A stretch of 64,000 nt of DNA from Cornus controversa (Eukaryota > Streptophyta > Magnoliopsida > Cornales > Cornaceae), in NCBI GenBank assembly GCA_026545225.1, contig CM048846.1, positions 14,223,975-14,287,974 on the forward strand, written 5' to 3'. Position numbers and translations under genes: made by a program. The notes under the pieces are model-generated. The model did not search any database, was not told the origin of the DNA, and worked only from the letters and a program-made list of their open reading frames with translations. Positions 24,538 through 35,484 of this stretch are shown piece after piece. Each line of letters starts with the position of its first letter. Position 1 is the first letter of the stretch.

Positions 24538-25130
24538 ATTTGAATTCTAGGGTTGTTCGATCGATAGAATTGCTATACAGATCTGTGGGATCTAAGAACA
24601 CGTATGTATGTATGTATGTATACAAAGGTATATGTGTGTGTGTAAGATTTCGTGACTTCAAATACAAGGAAGAAGATTGTAACTTGTAAGGGGGGAGAGA
24701 GAGAGAGAGCGCGTAGACTATGTTGAATACCGTCGCCGCCAAAGTGCGTTACGTGTAGACTCGGGTTTGGAGTCGAGTTGGATATGTGATACCAGATATT
24801 GGATGAACCAGTATTCAAATTACCATCTAATGAAAATGTGATTGAGTTAGTTGTGGACAATTTTTACTAGTGGGTAAAAAGAATTTCATTGAACGACAGC
24901 ATTTTCTTTGGGTGAATATACTAGAAATGTGATATGTTTGGCTGCCTCAATATTTTTACGGATTTTTAATCGGTTTTTAGAACCTAAATTTTTTCTACAA
25001 TTAAACTGAGAACATAACACCATTAGAATAGGTTTTCAATTCTAATTTATTGTCATGAACTCATGTGGAAGCATTTTATGATAGGTTTTCAATTCTTGTG
25101 TTTTATTTGTAGATTCAATATCATGGGCTT
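24538..25130. promoter_or_regulatory. FREE1 5' UTR and promoter region
   Basis: Directly upstream of the FREE1 ATG. On the minus strand it holds a CT-rich leader (the GA run at 24697-24710 on +) and a GTAT/TATG microsatellite at 24602-24620. CT-rich leaders are common near plant transcription starts. No clear TATA box can be assigned. Confidence 0.4.
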
Positions 25131-25275
25131 TTTTATTTCCAAACTTTTCTATTCCAATCACCCATCATGAATAAAATAAGATTTTACACCAAATAATTAG
25201 ATTTTGAAATGTATATGAAATGAATACACCTCATTCTAAGAAACTAAATTTTTAGCGAAAGATAAATTTGTAAGA

Positions 25276-25762
25276 GGGTAAAGTGCAAAAAACATCTCCG
25301 TTATATATAAAATATGCAAAAATTTCTCTTATAATTTATTATATTCATATAACATCCTTGCATTTTTACAATTTGTACAAACACCTCCCTTCGTCAAAGT
25401 TTTTTTTTTAAATGACCAAAATGTCCCTCACGGTCTTTAAAATCCTTGTGTCATGTTTGAATGCAATATTTTCTATTTTTATATTTTAACTAAAAATATT
25501 TTTAAATTATTTTATTATTTCAAATGGGCTTGATGAATGAAAATAAAGAAATATTTGCACATTTTTTAAATAAATAAGAAATTAATCCTCGGATGAATCT
25601 TTTTTAGACATCTAAGACATGACACTACATTGTAAGAATGTTTTTGATATTTTAGTTGTTAAATTAGCAAAAATATTTTTATTTGCACATTTGTAAATAA
25701 TGAGAGATTTTTGCACGGCAGCACAATTAATATATAATGAGAGTTTTTTTTGCACTTTATCC
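25276..25762. mobile_element. MULE-type MITE, 487 bp
   Basis: Ends are GGGTAAAGTGCAAAAAACA and the inverted match of TTTTTTTTGCACTTTATCC; similarity extends about 35 bp to the TTATATAT segment. The 9-bp flanks TTTGTAAGA (25267-25275) and TTTGTGAAA (25763-25771) match at 7 of 9. The duplicated block near 36640 reads GACTTTGTTAAGAAAACTCC at this point and looks like the empty site. No ORF. Confidence 0.8.
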
Positions 25763-25996
25763 TTTGTGAAAAAAAAAAAACTCAAAAATCCATTGCAAAA
25801 GTTGTTTTGCAACTGCTACAAATTTAAAGATAGCAACAGAGACGAGTATTGAAATTGTCCTTTCAAAAGGGTAGCAACTAAAGACAACACCATGGTCAAA
25901 GACTGCACCTGTCGTCGCTAATGGTTCGTTCAATAGGGTGTTTGTATTTATAAACATAAACAAAACAGCGTCGTTTTGTAATGAAAGAATCATTAA

Positions 25997-26485
25997 GGCT
26001 TTGTTTGGATAAACAAGAGAGAAAAGAAAAGAAAAGATAACATTAGTTAAGAGAGAAAAGAAAAGAAAAGGGAGGATACCATGTATTCATGTTTGGATAA
26101 ATTATGAAAGAAAAAAAAATGATTGCATTCTTGTTTGAAAAAGGTAGAGGAGAGAAAAGAAAAGAAATCATTTTAATCAATTTACTATCATGCCATTTTG
26201 TGTTTATATTATAAGATATACTCAAATGTCTTTTAAATTTTGTTCTTTAAAATGTTAGGATTATTTTTGGTATTATGAAAGATTTACTTATACTTATCAT
26301 TTATCTCCAAATCTTCTCACTTTTGGGAGGATAGCATATGAGGGATTTGGAGGGTTAAGTTATCCCTCCAAATCACTCATAATCCTTTTTTTTCTCTTAC
26401 TAATGACAATTCAAACACAAAAACTAATATCCTTCCCTTTCTTTTCTTTTCTTTTCCTTCCAATTCCTTCAATCCAAACGTGCCC
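25997..26485. mobile_element. Tourist-like MITE, 489 bp
   Basis: It starts GGCTTTGTTTGGATAAAC and ends AATCCAAACGTGCCC, flanked by TAA on both sides (25994-25996 and 26486-26488). The subterminal regions are AAAGAAAAG-rich on the left and CTTTTC-rich on the right, so the whole element is a long imperfect inverted repeat. No ORF. Confidence 0.85.
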
Positions 26486-26944
26486 TAAATGAAAAACAAA
26501 ACCATTTAATTATGACTTACTTTGAATGTCTAAAAGAAATTGCTCCATTAAATCTTATTCCTTTTAAAATTATGTCATGTCATCCATCACAAAGTATTAC
26601 ATGATGGGTCAAACTCAGTTCATTATTGTATAAAAACATTAAATTGTTCAAATTAAGTTCAACCAGCTAAAGTGTTCAAGTTTTTTTTTTTTGATAAATA
26701 GAAGTGTTCAAAATTTCTTGTAAGCCAATGTAGAAGTTAAAATTATCTGATCACTCTGATTTTTGGTACCTTCAATTCAACAAGTCTCGTTGCCTAGAAG
26801 GCACTACCTTATATATTTGGATAATAAGTGTTAACGTAAGAGAAATTAAAGCTTATATTTAGAGACATCGATTCGTTGGTCCAAAACACTAACATGAGAA
26901 TTAATGAATAATCGAATCTTTGTTAATAAAATATTCATGTTAGT

Positions 26945-27035
26945 ACCAAAGAACTTCTAATCTAATAGTATAACCTCTCACCTTCAAAAAAAGAGGGAGA
27001 GAGTTCGAGTCCAACAAAAAAAAATTTGTGTCGTG
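26945..27035 (+). mobile_element. Possible tRNA-derived SINE fragment
   Basis: An AGTATAACCTCT stretch (weak box A-like) is followed by a box B-like GAGTTCGAGTCC and an A-rich tail. A similar segment at 37168-37258 has a better box B and a poly-A tail, which supports the reading. Too short to assign to a family. Confidence 0.35.
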
Positions 27036-27139
27036 TTCATTCATTCATCACACGGACACATATATATATGTTGATAGACATTTCAAGTTCATCAAATAAA
27101 AGTATATAATTGGTACGCGGGCGCACACATATATATATA

Positions 27140-27310
27140 GGGTAATGCTACTTAGGCAGAATTTGTAAGCAGAATTCGTAGGCAGAAAGTTTTACATCCA
27201 TTGAATGCATGTGGTAGGCCCCACCACATATACTCACCACATACATCCAATGGATAGAAAACTTTCTGCCTATTAAATCTACCTACGAATTCTACCTGAG
27301 TAGCATTACC
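27140..27310. mobile_element. Foldback MITE, 171 bp
   Basis: Nearly the whole element is an inverted repeat: GGTAATGCTACTTAGGCAGA on the left and its inverted counterpart ending AGTAGCATTACC on the right, both including CAGAAAGTTTT. It sits in a TA repeat; ATATATATA at 27131-27139 and 27311-27319 could be the 9-bp duplication, though simple sequence makes this weak. No ORF. Confidence 0.8.
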
Positions 27311-27567
27311 ATATATATATTAGGAAATGATGTATGTGCAATGGAGGCCCAAGTAAAAACTTTATAAAGTTATCAAAACTTACATAAACTAGCAATGTAT
27401 TAGAACATATACACTTTGATTGCTAAAGCAAAGTAGACAACAAAATAAGAGTTTTACAAAGTCACAAAAGACAACTAGCTAAATAACAAAAAGAATATAT
27501 ATATATATATATATAAACAAAAGCCAATCCTTCTCTACATTTATACGTTATATATTGTGTAAGAAGA

Positions 27568-27768
27568 TGTTTTTTTTTTTAAGAGTAATGATTGAGAAGT
27601 CGATTGGGCTTAGTTTGACAATAATTTTACGTAAGTGGGATGGTGGACCTCATATATGACATCATGTGATGAAATTTATCACCTCACTCACATAAAAATA
27701 AAAATCGAACTAAAATGTGTATTATATTAAGTATTTAATCTTGTTACTCTTAAAAAAAAAAAAAAGTG
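27568..27768. mobile_element. Small inverted-repeat element (MITE-like)
   Basis: TTTTTTTTTAAGAGTAATGA near 27570 has an inverted partner TTGTTACTCTTAAAAAAA near 27742-27760. The centre has GTGGGATGGTGGACC. Target duplication not resolved. Confidence 0.4.
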
Positions 27769-28054
27769 TCATGAAAACGTGAAAAATTAAGTTCAACAAA
27801 ATATCAATATGAAATAGAAAAACACTAAAACAGATACCTTAAGATTAACGCTCAGCTTTATATCTAAAGATCACCCTTGACTTCTCCACGTTGAAGTAAA
27901 ACCACGCATAAGGTGGATTCTCGTGTGCCGACAACTTCCAGATTCTCACATTTTAGATTCACCATAAATAAATATTGTGGTTCTTAAATAGGAGACACCC
28001 CCTTTCACTAAAAGAGATGAAAAATATTTCACATTACCACCCATGCAATTGCAC

Positions 28055-28400
28055 ACATATTGTGTTTTAAATCATGTATCGGGTGTAATAATTAAAAATA
28101 AAAAACTGTGCACCAAATGAATGTAACTCTTACCTTTTGGTACTATAACTGTTATCTCTTGAAATGCTATATATAATACTTTTACGTTCTAATAATTAAA
28201 AGTTGTAATTGATAAAAAAGAAATAGTATAAAAATGTATATATAAAATAAAAAATATTGTGTTTTATCGGGTGTAATAATTAAAAATTGTGGGCCAAATG
28301 AATATAACGCATGACTCTTGGTATTATAACTATTATTTCTTGGAATGCTATGTATAATGAGACACTTATTGGTTCATTTATTTAATGAAAAGAAAATTAA
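28055..28400 (+). repeat. Imperfect tandem duplication upstream of HIPP gene 1
   Basis: Two copies of a segment containing TATCGGGTGTAATAATTAAAAA, split here as TATCGGGTGTAATAAT then TAAAAA, also share CCAAATGAATgTAAC and a CTTG.AATGCTAT.TATAAT block (copy 1 about 28055-28255, copy 2 about 28256-28400). AT-rich and non-coding. Confidence 0.6.
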
Positions 28401-28483
28401 TATTTTTTATTTAAAAAAAGTGAAAATTGTATAGAAATAATAAAAAATGCATATAAATAGATATAAATATATAGTTAGATAGA

Positions 28484-28562
28484 TATTGATATTGATATTG
28501 ATATTGATATTGATATAGATATAGATCTAGATCTAGATCTAAATATATATATATATATATAT
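28484..28562. repeat. GATATT/GATATA/GATCTA compound microsatellite
   Basis: Successive six-base units change from GATATT to GATATA to GATCTA and then to a TA run. A similar TA run precedes the second HIPP promoter at 34190-34211, so this simple repeat marks the left edge of the duplicated HIPP unit. Confidence 0.85.
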
Positions 28563-29229
28563 TAAGAACTTGATCTGTTCTGTTTGCCCCTCATTGGCTG
28601 TTGAAAGTCGGTTTGTCGTGAAGTTAGCTACAAGAAAATCCAAAAAAAGAGAAATACTTAATGAAGAGCAATGCTAAACTACTTAACCAAATTAGCAGAA
28701 TTGGTTGACTGAAAGAGTGGCATCCGTTGATGCATGGGTCCCACGCTTATGCATCGCATCAAACGGACGCCACCCCTTCCGCTTTCCTATTGTGTTAGTT
28801 TAGTCGGTTTAAAAGTGCAAGAAAGTCAGGGCGCCCACAAAGCCCAAATCAATATCATCAGCTCATCTAACTACCAGTATAATTATTACACGTGGCGGAA
28901 ATCTAGCTCACAATTAGAAAATTCAAACCGACCTTTCAACGGTACAACTTGTGGGCTCTAATTAAGTTACTTCTGGGCTTGGACCACTTGAAAGGAAACT
29001 ACATAGAAGGTGATAAGGCTCGAGATGGGAACCCAGAAGTTGCCACGTGTATATATTTACACGTGACACATTTTGTAGCCGCCACGTAGAAACAACTTTT
29101 CTGTGCCATATAACACTATTTATATACGTACCATGATCATGAATATTCATTGTTCAGAGTTAAGACATATTTGCTTAGTCCTCTTAATTTGGAACGAGTG
29201 TTTCAGTACAGATATTGCAGAGTTTGAAG
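28563..29229 (+). promoter_or_regulatory. HIPP gene 1 promoter with paired G-boxes
   Basis: This region is collinear with 34216-34907 upstream of HIPP gene 2. CACGTGGC lies at 28889-28896. A near-palindromic pair, GCCACGTG (29042-29049) and CACGTG (29060-29065), is followed by CCGCCACGTAG at about 29079-29089. A TATA-like TATTTATATA is at 29117-29126, about 104 bp before the ATG. CACGTG cores with flanking GC match ABRE/G-box sites bound by bZIP factors, so ABA or drought control is likely. That is inferred from motif identity only. Confidence 0.65.
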
Positions 29230-29810
29230 ATGGGTGTTTTAGATTATTTCTCTGACCATATAGACTTTTCTCGCAGTCACAGTAGTAAGAAGCTCAAAAA
29301 ACGCAGGCAATTGCAGGTATGATTAATTGTATATATGTGTGTGTGTGTATATATATATATATAATATGTGTTTGTTTGTGTTGTGTATTATGGACTTTAA
29401 CTTTTTTGTGATGATATGATCAGACGGTGGAGATAAAGGTGAAGATTGACTGTGAAGGGTGCGAGAGGAGGGTGAGGAAATCAGTGGAAGGCATGAAAGG
29501 AGTGACACAAGTGATGTTGGAGCCAAAGCAGCACAAGCTTACGGTGATTGGGTATGTGGACCCAAAGAAGGTCTTGCAACGTGTAAGGCATCGGACGGGG
29601 AAGAATGCCGAGATGTGGCCTTATGTGCCGTACGATGTGGTGGCTCATCCTTACGCGCCTGGGGTGTACGACAGGAAAGCTCCGCCCGGCTACGTGCGGA
29701 ACGTGCTGGGGGATCCTCAGGCTTATAGCCTCGCACGTGCGAGTTCTACTGAAGTGAGTTATACTACTGCGTTCAGTGATGATAACCCCAACGCTTGTGT
29801 AGTCATGTAA
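29230..29810 (+). CDS. HIPP26-like heavy-metal-associated isoprenylated protein (copy 1)
   Basis: Two exons, 29230-29316 and 29424-29810 (TAA), encode 157 residues. The N-terminus MGVLDYFSDHIDFSRSHSS is followed by a basic patch KKLKKRRQLQ. The HMA domain spans about 30-96, with metal-binding Cys39 and Cys42 in IDCEGCERRV. The conserved WPYVPYDVVAHPYAPGVYD and RKAPPGYVRNV follow. The C-terminal CVVM is a CaaX box whose Met favours farnesylation and so membrane anchoring. The intron at LQ/TVEI and the overall layout match the HIPP26 group, linked in Arabidopsis to cold, drought and ABA responses and to metal (Cd) tolerance. It is the first of three tandem copies and differs from copy 2 by one residue (D9 to E). 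Antisense ORFs over exon 2 are shadows. Confidence 0.95.
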
Positions 29811-30558
29811 GGCCTAGGTATATAACATTGCGTACAGGGGCTTGCCATTTGTAATGGTTAATTGTATATTCATATGTAAATATGTGTGTGTGTGTGTGAG
29901 AGAGATAACATTAAGATTTTAGACTTACTAGTTTGGTCACATAGGTTTATAGTTCTAATTACACCGTATTTTTTAATATAGAACAGAAATGTACCATCCT
30001 AAGTTTTCTTTCAATACACTTATATGATTACATCTATATGCATGACTCTTACTTGGCATAAGGTTTATGTGATGGATTTGGTCAGAAATTTAAGTTCATT
30101 TGATCATTATGCATTGACGTGCACTAAAATTAATTCTAAGCATTTATGATTTTTTCTTCCATTTCGGGTTGTTCAGAGGTTGGAGGAAGTCTTGTCCGAA
30201 TCCCACCTAAATGATTTGGACCGTCAAACTTGATGTATAAAATATAGGTAAAATCCCTCCTTTACTATATATTTTAATCATATTACCTCTTTATACTAAT
30301 TAAATCTCATTAAACATTCATAATGTTTTCAAAATGCCATCAATACACTCAATTCTCCTTAATTTTTCGTTAAATACTAACGAAAAAATAGCACGTTTGT
30401 GTTATGTGCAAATAAACTTTCTATATGACCAAAATGTCTTTTCAATGATCCAAATACCATTTACCACTTAAATTGTAACATATATATAATAGGAAATCAA
30501 GAACAAAACACTCGTGTTTGTGTGTGTACACACGCACAAAACATATATATTGTAGGAA
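29811..30558. other. Intergenic downstream of HIPP gene 1
   Basis: A TG microsatellite lies near 29882-29898. Similarity to the sequence after HIPP gene 2 continues for about 200 bp. The rest is AT-rich with no gene; around 30240-30440 it resembles MITE interior sequence but without recognised ends. Confidence 0.4.
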
Positions 30559-30905
30559 ATCAATAACACAACGTACACCAGTGTTTATGTTTGGGACCTT
30601 CCCTCATGCACGTGTACGAAGGCAGGTTGAAGTAGTTGCGCCTGCGCCTGAACCTGCAGCTAAAATTGATTTCAATTGATTTCAATCGATTTCAAACTTC
30701 AAAATTGTTCAAGAAATCAATAACACAATGTACGCTAGTGTTTATGTTTGGGACCTTCCCTCATGCACGTGTACGAAGGCATGTTGAAGTAGCTCGCTGT
30801 GCCTGCTCCTGCAGCTAGTTCTTGTACATACTTTCTCTTTCTAAAACCACCACTCAGAAAATTGATTTCAATCGATTTCAAACTTCAAAATTGTTCAAGA
30901 ATCAG
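30559..30905 (+). repeat. Tandem duplication of about 160-190 bp
   Basis: Two successive copies contain GTGTTTATGTTTGGGACCTT, CCCTCATGCACGTGTACGAA, GGCAGGTTGAAGTAG (GGCATG in copy 2), CCTGCAGCTA and TTCAAACTTCAAAATTGTTC. The second copy has an extra 50-bp patch near 30820-30855. Non-coding; origin unknown. Confidence 0.8.
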
Positions 30906-31833
30906 TTTGATGGGCTCAAATCGGACCATTGAGTTCCATGGTCGAATACCGATCATCTCTGGCTTCTAGGCCTGTGATTTATATACAATGCTTTATCATA
31001 TATATACACACAAACATATATTATACTAGAGATATTGTGTGTTTTAAAGAGAGAGATGGGAAAGATTTTGCAACTCAAAAAATAACGAACATAGTGAAGA
31101 AAAGTATAGTCACATTCGTATTAGTAATTTAATTTGTGTTGAGAGGTTAGAAAGTGGTCATACTCATGATAATGTGTTATTTCCTCCGTTCCAGTCGTGA
31201 TCGGTGTCTGATCCAACTAGAATTGTTGCGATCGGGGAGAGAGTTGGTCGAAGCTTCGATGAGGTCTTTGAGAATAAAGAGGTTTGAATGGTGAGGTGTT
31301 TCACTGTCGGGTGGGTGCTAGCAACGTTGTTGCGGATTTTGCCACCGATACTGCTACCATTGCTGCCACCTCCGTGATGCTCATGTTCTTCCCGGTCGGA
31401 ATAATGGTTTTTTCTCATATTCTTGGCATCCTCTTTGATCGTTGTTGTCGCCAAGATGGTTGTTCGTACACACTAAAATCTCACTGATCACGGAACCCAC
31501 CATGGTCGAGTGCTTCATTCTTTTGAAGGCACAAAGAAGACGTCGTTGGCCTTTAAGGTAAAAACTCTCGTTTAAAAATGACATTTTTTTTTTTTTTTAA
31601 AATTAAGGGCAAGTTAGACATTTCACAAAATCTATAATTGGTTCGTAACAAAATATACTTCTGTGATCAATTTTGTTAGTTTAGGGAGTTATGTAGAGAT
31701 CCGAAGTTTCAAAAAATACTATGTGCAAACTGACAAGATGTATCAGGTCATTTCCTCTATTGGATACAAATCATGAATAAACTCTCAGTGGTGCCTTTTT
31801 CTCGAAATGATTCCTTTCTTCAGATACAAATTT
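30906..31833. other. Intergenic, no gene recognised
   Basis: Short open frames on both strands at 31164-31584 overlap each other and show no family motif. A GATCGGGGAGAGAG patch and a T run at 31587-31599 occur here; nothing is firmly identified. Confidence 0.35.
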
Positions 31834-32190
31834 GGCTAAGGCATGACCAGCTGAAGGCCAAAAGAATACAAAATTGGCTAAGGTGTAACCAGTCGAACAC
31901 CAAAAAAATACAAAATTGGCTAAGGCATGACCAGTTGAACGCCAATAGAATATAAATTTGGCTAAGGCATGACCAGCCAAATATCAAAAGAATACAAAAT
32001 TGGCTAAGGTATAACCAATCGACTGTCAATAGAATATAAATTTAGCTAAGGCATGACCAGTCGAACACCAATAGAATATAAATTTGGTTAAGGCGTGACT
32101 AGCCAAATGTCAAAGAAAATAAGATTGGCTAAGGCATGACTAGGCGAACGCCAATAGAATATAAATTTGACTAAGGCATGACCAGCCAAT
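31834..32190 (+). repeat. 42-bp tandem array, about 8.5 units
   Basis: Units begin near 31834, 31876, 31918, 31960, 32002, 32044, 32086, 32127 and 32169. The consensus begins GGCTAAGGCATGACCAG and ends with AATACAAATTT-like sequence. Most units are exactly 42 bp and one is 41. Because 42 is divisible by three, open frames with a 14-residue repeat appear on both strands; these are a product of the period and not a gene. The array lies just past the 3' end of the decayed ORF at 32365-33308 and may be its 3' flank. Confidence 0.9.
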
Positions 32191-32364
32191 GTTATAAGTC
32201 AGATAAAGATATGATCAAGGATACATTAATTGTGCACATTCAAAACATAGATCTCTTATAAAACTGAAATGTTCATTACAAAAATTTCCTATTTTAATTA
32301 GAAAGTTGATTACAAAATTCTATTGTAAAAGATTGAAATACAAGTTAAAACAAAAAAAAAGCCA

Positions 32365-33308
32365 TCACAGGACAACATCTTGAGTCGACGAAAAAGAACT
32401 GTCATCAACAGCCAGGTCAACATTGGAAAAAGAGCTAACAGGGGCAACCTCAAGATCTTTAGAAGGGGGAGGAACTTCAAAAGCATTCAGAACTTCCAAT
32501 AGTACACTCTCTTCTTTAGTGATTTCAAGATCCTTGTAATCCACGTTCAAGATGCCCATCTCTTTATCGTACTGATCAAGACCCTCCGGGTAAGAACACT
32601 GATCAAGAACGTTGTTCGCATCTTCAAATCTGGTTATGTATGCCTCTGCATTCCGAACCTAGACTGTTTTGATCAGTCTCTTGTAAAGTGCTTTAGACCC
32701 ATCTTCGAGGTTACTAACTCGACTGAGTAGAGATGAAATGGTGAGCTCGGATTCACTGACTTTGGATTCCACTGCTGCTTTCTCAAGATTGGCATTCTCT
32801 TTCTCTTGTTGGAGGGTAGTACAAAGATCTTTACTTCTCTCTAAGTCCGCAAAAAGGGCATTTGGATTGTTCAGCAGCTGCATCATTTTAAGCTATCTTC
32901 ATCTCAGCTTCAGTTTTTTTCTTTTCGGTGAGGGTTCTCTTCACCTTCACGGCCATTTGCTCAACTGCTCAGCACATGGCAGCCACTCTGAACATATTAT
33001 GGCGAAGACATAAATGAAATTAATACATAGTTAGAGAGACCAAAAACTTTGAAAGAAAAAAAAGTTACCCTCAAAGCTATTTCAGGACAGGACTCTACTA
33101 AGTAGTTGAGTGACACTTCCTTCATCCACTGAGACTCTTTTGGAGGCCACATTCCACTGAGATAAGCTCTGAGAGAGGACTGGTCATTAAAGACCGAGTC
33201 CTCAGAAGAAAGTGGTGAGCCACCAACATCATCAGCAATTCGTAGAATTTCGTCATCCTCAAAACTATCCACAATCCTAACTCTCTCAGTTCGACTTATA
33301 ATGTACAA
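32365..33308 (-). pseudogene. Decayed coiled-coil ORF, probably transposon-derived
   Basis: Three adjacent minus-strand segments read as one broken protein. 33308-32997 contains YLSGMWPPKESQWMKEV. A middle part read in another frame gives AVKVKRTLTEKKKTEAEMKI and then LERSKDLCTTLQQEKENANL with a heptad-like pattern ending near 32659. The last, 32559-32365, is acidic and serine-rich (PPPSKDLEVAPVSSFSNVD). Stops and frame changes separate them. The coiled-coil C-terminus with an acidic tail resembles the non-pol ORFs of some plant retroelements, but I do not recognise the family. A 42-bp array lies immediately downstream. It could also be a degraded host gene. Confidence 0.4.
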
Positions 33309-34215
33309 AGAAAACGAAAATCAAACAAGAACAGGAAGAGAAGAAGAAGTGCACTGACCTCGAAGGAATAATGAAGCGTAGCTTGGAAAGGGGTTTTTGA
33401 GTTTTCCTTTTTTTTTTTCCAGAAGCGATGAGAAAGCACAGTAAAAAGCAAAACAGGGTTTTGGAAGGACAACACGAAGATATGAGAAAGTGAGAAGGCG
33501 CCTCCTAACAGCTTTTAATTATATTATCACGCTTTCCAAGGCCTAGTGCCTATTTGGTTCCAGGGTAGTAACCGTCACTATAACTGAAATTTCTTTCAAC
33601 TTCTACATTTAGAAAATCAAAAGAAATTTGGAACAAAGTATGGTGGAGAAAATTCCACCGGTAGAAACAAGCATGTGTACAACACAAATGTCATGACCTA
33701 AACCTATACACATGGCATATGACAAAGCAGCAATAGTTAAACAGCCATAAGAGAAGACTTGGTGAGCACCAATGTCATCAACTCCCATGATTTGGGAAAA
33801 AAATATCAGTAACTTATCAATGTAAATTCACACATGGAGCCCATTGAAAAGGTATAGTGTGAAATTTCCATTCCAATTATTTTCCTAGTGTTTTACTATC
33901 ACTACTTTAGTAGATTTTTGCATCTTAGGTGAGGGTAATGAAAAATAATATTAATGCAGGACCATATATATAAATTGATATATTTAATATTCACCGTGTT
34001 TTCATGTCATGTTGTATATGTATGTGTGCTTTTCAAATCACAATCAACTCTCACTCTCTAGTATTTACCCCCATCATCCCCTCTTACTTGTTTTTTTAAT
34101 ATTAAAACGAAAAATATTATAAAAAAAAAAAAGAATTATTCATTCATCAGATGGAAGATATATTAAATTCATGAAATAGAAGCATATAACGCGTATATAT
34201 ATATATATATATCTT
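33309..34215. other. Spacer between decayed ORF and HIPP gene 2
   Basis: AT-rich with a T run at 33406-33418 and an A run at 34120-34130. The segment 34080-34215 ends in a TA repeat where the duplicated HIPP unit begins. No gene is recognised. Confidence 0.4.
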
Positions 34216-34907
34216 AAGAACAAACTTGATCTGGTCTTTGTGCCCCTCATTGGCATGTTGAAAGTCGGTTTGTCGTGAAGTTAGCTACCAGCCAAGAAAA
34301 TCCAAAAAAAGAGAAATACTTAATGAAGAGCAATGCTAAAATACTTGACCAAACAAGCAGAATTGGTTGACCGAAAGAGTGGCATCCGTTTGATGCTTGG
34401 GTCCCACGCTTATGCATCGCATCAAACGGACGCCACCCCCTTCCGCTTTCCTATTATGTTAGTTTGGTCGGTTTAAAGTGCAAGAAAGTCAGGGCACCCA
34501 CAAAGCCCAAACCAATATCAGCTCATCTAACTACCAGTACAATTATTACACGTGGCGGAAATCTAGCTCACAATTAGAAAATTCAAACCGACCTTTCAAC
34601 GGAACAATTTCTTGTGGGCTCTAATTAATTTACTTCTGGGCTTGGACTACTCGAAAGGAAACTACATAGAAGGTGATCAAGGCTCAAGATGGGAACCCAG
34701 AAGCTGCCACGTGTACATATTCACACGTGGCACATTTTGCAGCCGCCACGTAGAAACAACTTTTCTGTGCCATATAACACTATTTATATACGTACCATGA
34801 TCATGAATATTCATTCTTCAGAGTTCAGACATATTTATTTGTTTAGTCCTCTTAATTAATTTGGAACGTTAACGAGTGTTTCAGTATAGATATTGCAGAG
34901 TTCGAAG
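34216..34907 (+). promoter_or_regulatory. HIPP gene 2 promoter with paired G-boxes
   Basis: Near-identical to 28563-29229 except for small indels. CACGTGGC lies at 34549-34556, GCCACGTG at 34706-34713 and CACGTG at 34724-34729, with CCGCCACGTAG just after. The TATA-like TATTTATATA is at 34781-34790. In the second G-box the flank is CACGTGGCAC where copy 1 has CACGTGACAC. Confidence 0.65.
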
Positions 34908-35484
34908 ATGGGTGTTTTAGATTATTTCTCTGAGCATATAGACTTTTCTCGCAGTCACAGTAGTAAGAAGCTCAAAAAACGCAGGCAATTGCAGGTATGA
35001 TTAATTGTATATATGTGTGTGTGTATATATATATATAATATGTGTTTGTTTGTGTTGTGTATTATGGACTTTAACTTTTTTGTGATGATATGATCAGACG
35101 GTGGAGATAAAGGTGAAGATTGACTGTGAAGGGTGCGAGAGGAGGGTGAGGAAATCAGTGGAAGGCATGAAAGGAGTGACACAAGTGATGTTGGAGCCAA
35201 AGCAGCACAAGCTTACGGTGATTGGGTATGTGGACCCAAAGAAGGTCTTGCAACGTGTAAGGCATCGGACGGGGAAGAATGCCGAGATGTGGCCTTATGT
35301 GCCGTACGATGTGGTGGCTCACCCTTACGCGCCTGGGGTGTACGACAGGAAAGCTCCGCCCGGCTACGTGCGGAACGTGCTGGGGGATCCTCAGGCTTAT
35401 AGCCTCGCACGTGCGAGTTCTACTGAAGTGAGTTATACTACTGCGTTCAGTGATGATAACCCCAACGCTTGTGTGGTCATGTAA
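34908..35484 (+). CDS. HIPP26-like heavy-metal-associated isoprenylated protein (copy 2)
   Basis: Exons 34908-34994 and 35098-35484 (TAA) encode 157 residues. The protein is identical to copy 1 except E9 for D9. Within exon 2 I saw only two silent changes (CAT/CAC for His and GTA/GTG for Val near the end). The intron is also almost identical, differing by a shorter TG/TA repeat. Promoter, exons and intron together indicate a recent duplication or gene conversion. HMA cysteines 39 and 42 and the CVVM farnesylation box are intact, so the gene should be functional. Antisense frames over exon 2 are shadows. Confidence 0.95.

Larger units (their letters stand above)
25130..26950 (+). repeat. Block X: segmental duplication partner of 36345-37560
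   Basis: Collinear similarity to 36345-37560 includes ACACCAAATAATTAG versus GCAGCAAATAATTAG, GGGTAGCAACTA versus GGGTAGTTGCTA, TTTATAAACATAAACAAAAC, and a stretch around AAATTATGTCATGTCATCCATCACAAAGTA that is identical in both. Block X lies upstream of the first HIPP gene and its partner upstream of the third, so the duplicated unit was a spacer plus HIPP. X carries two MITEs (25276-25762 and 25997-26485); the first at least is absent from the partner. Confidence 0.75.

Noticed and set aside
31771-32029. Minus-strand ORFs with a 14-residue repeated peptide (GHALAKF...)
   Set aside because: Both frames are open because the underlying DNA repeat is 42 bp. No start context, and the unit decays without regard to codons.
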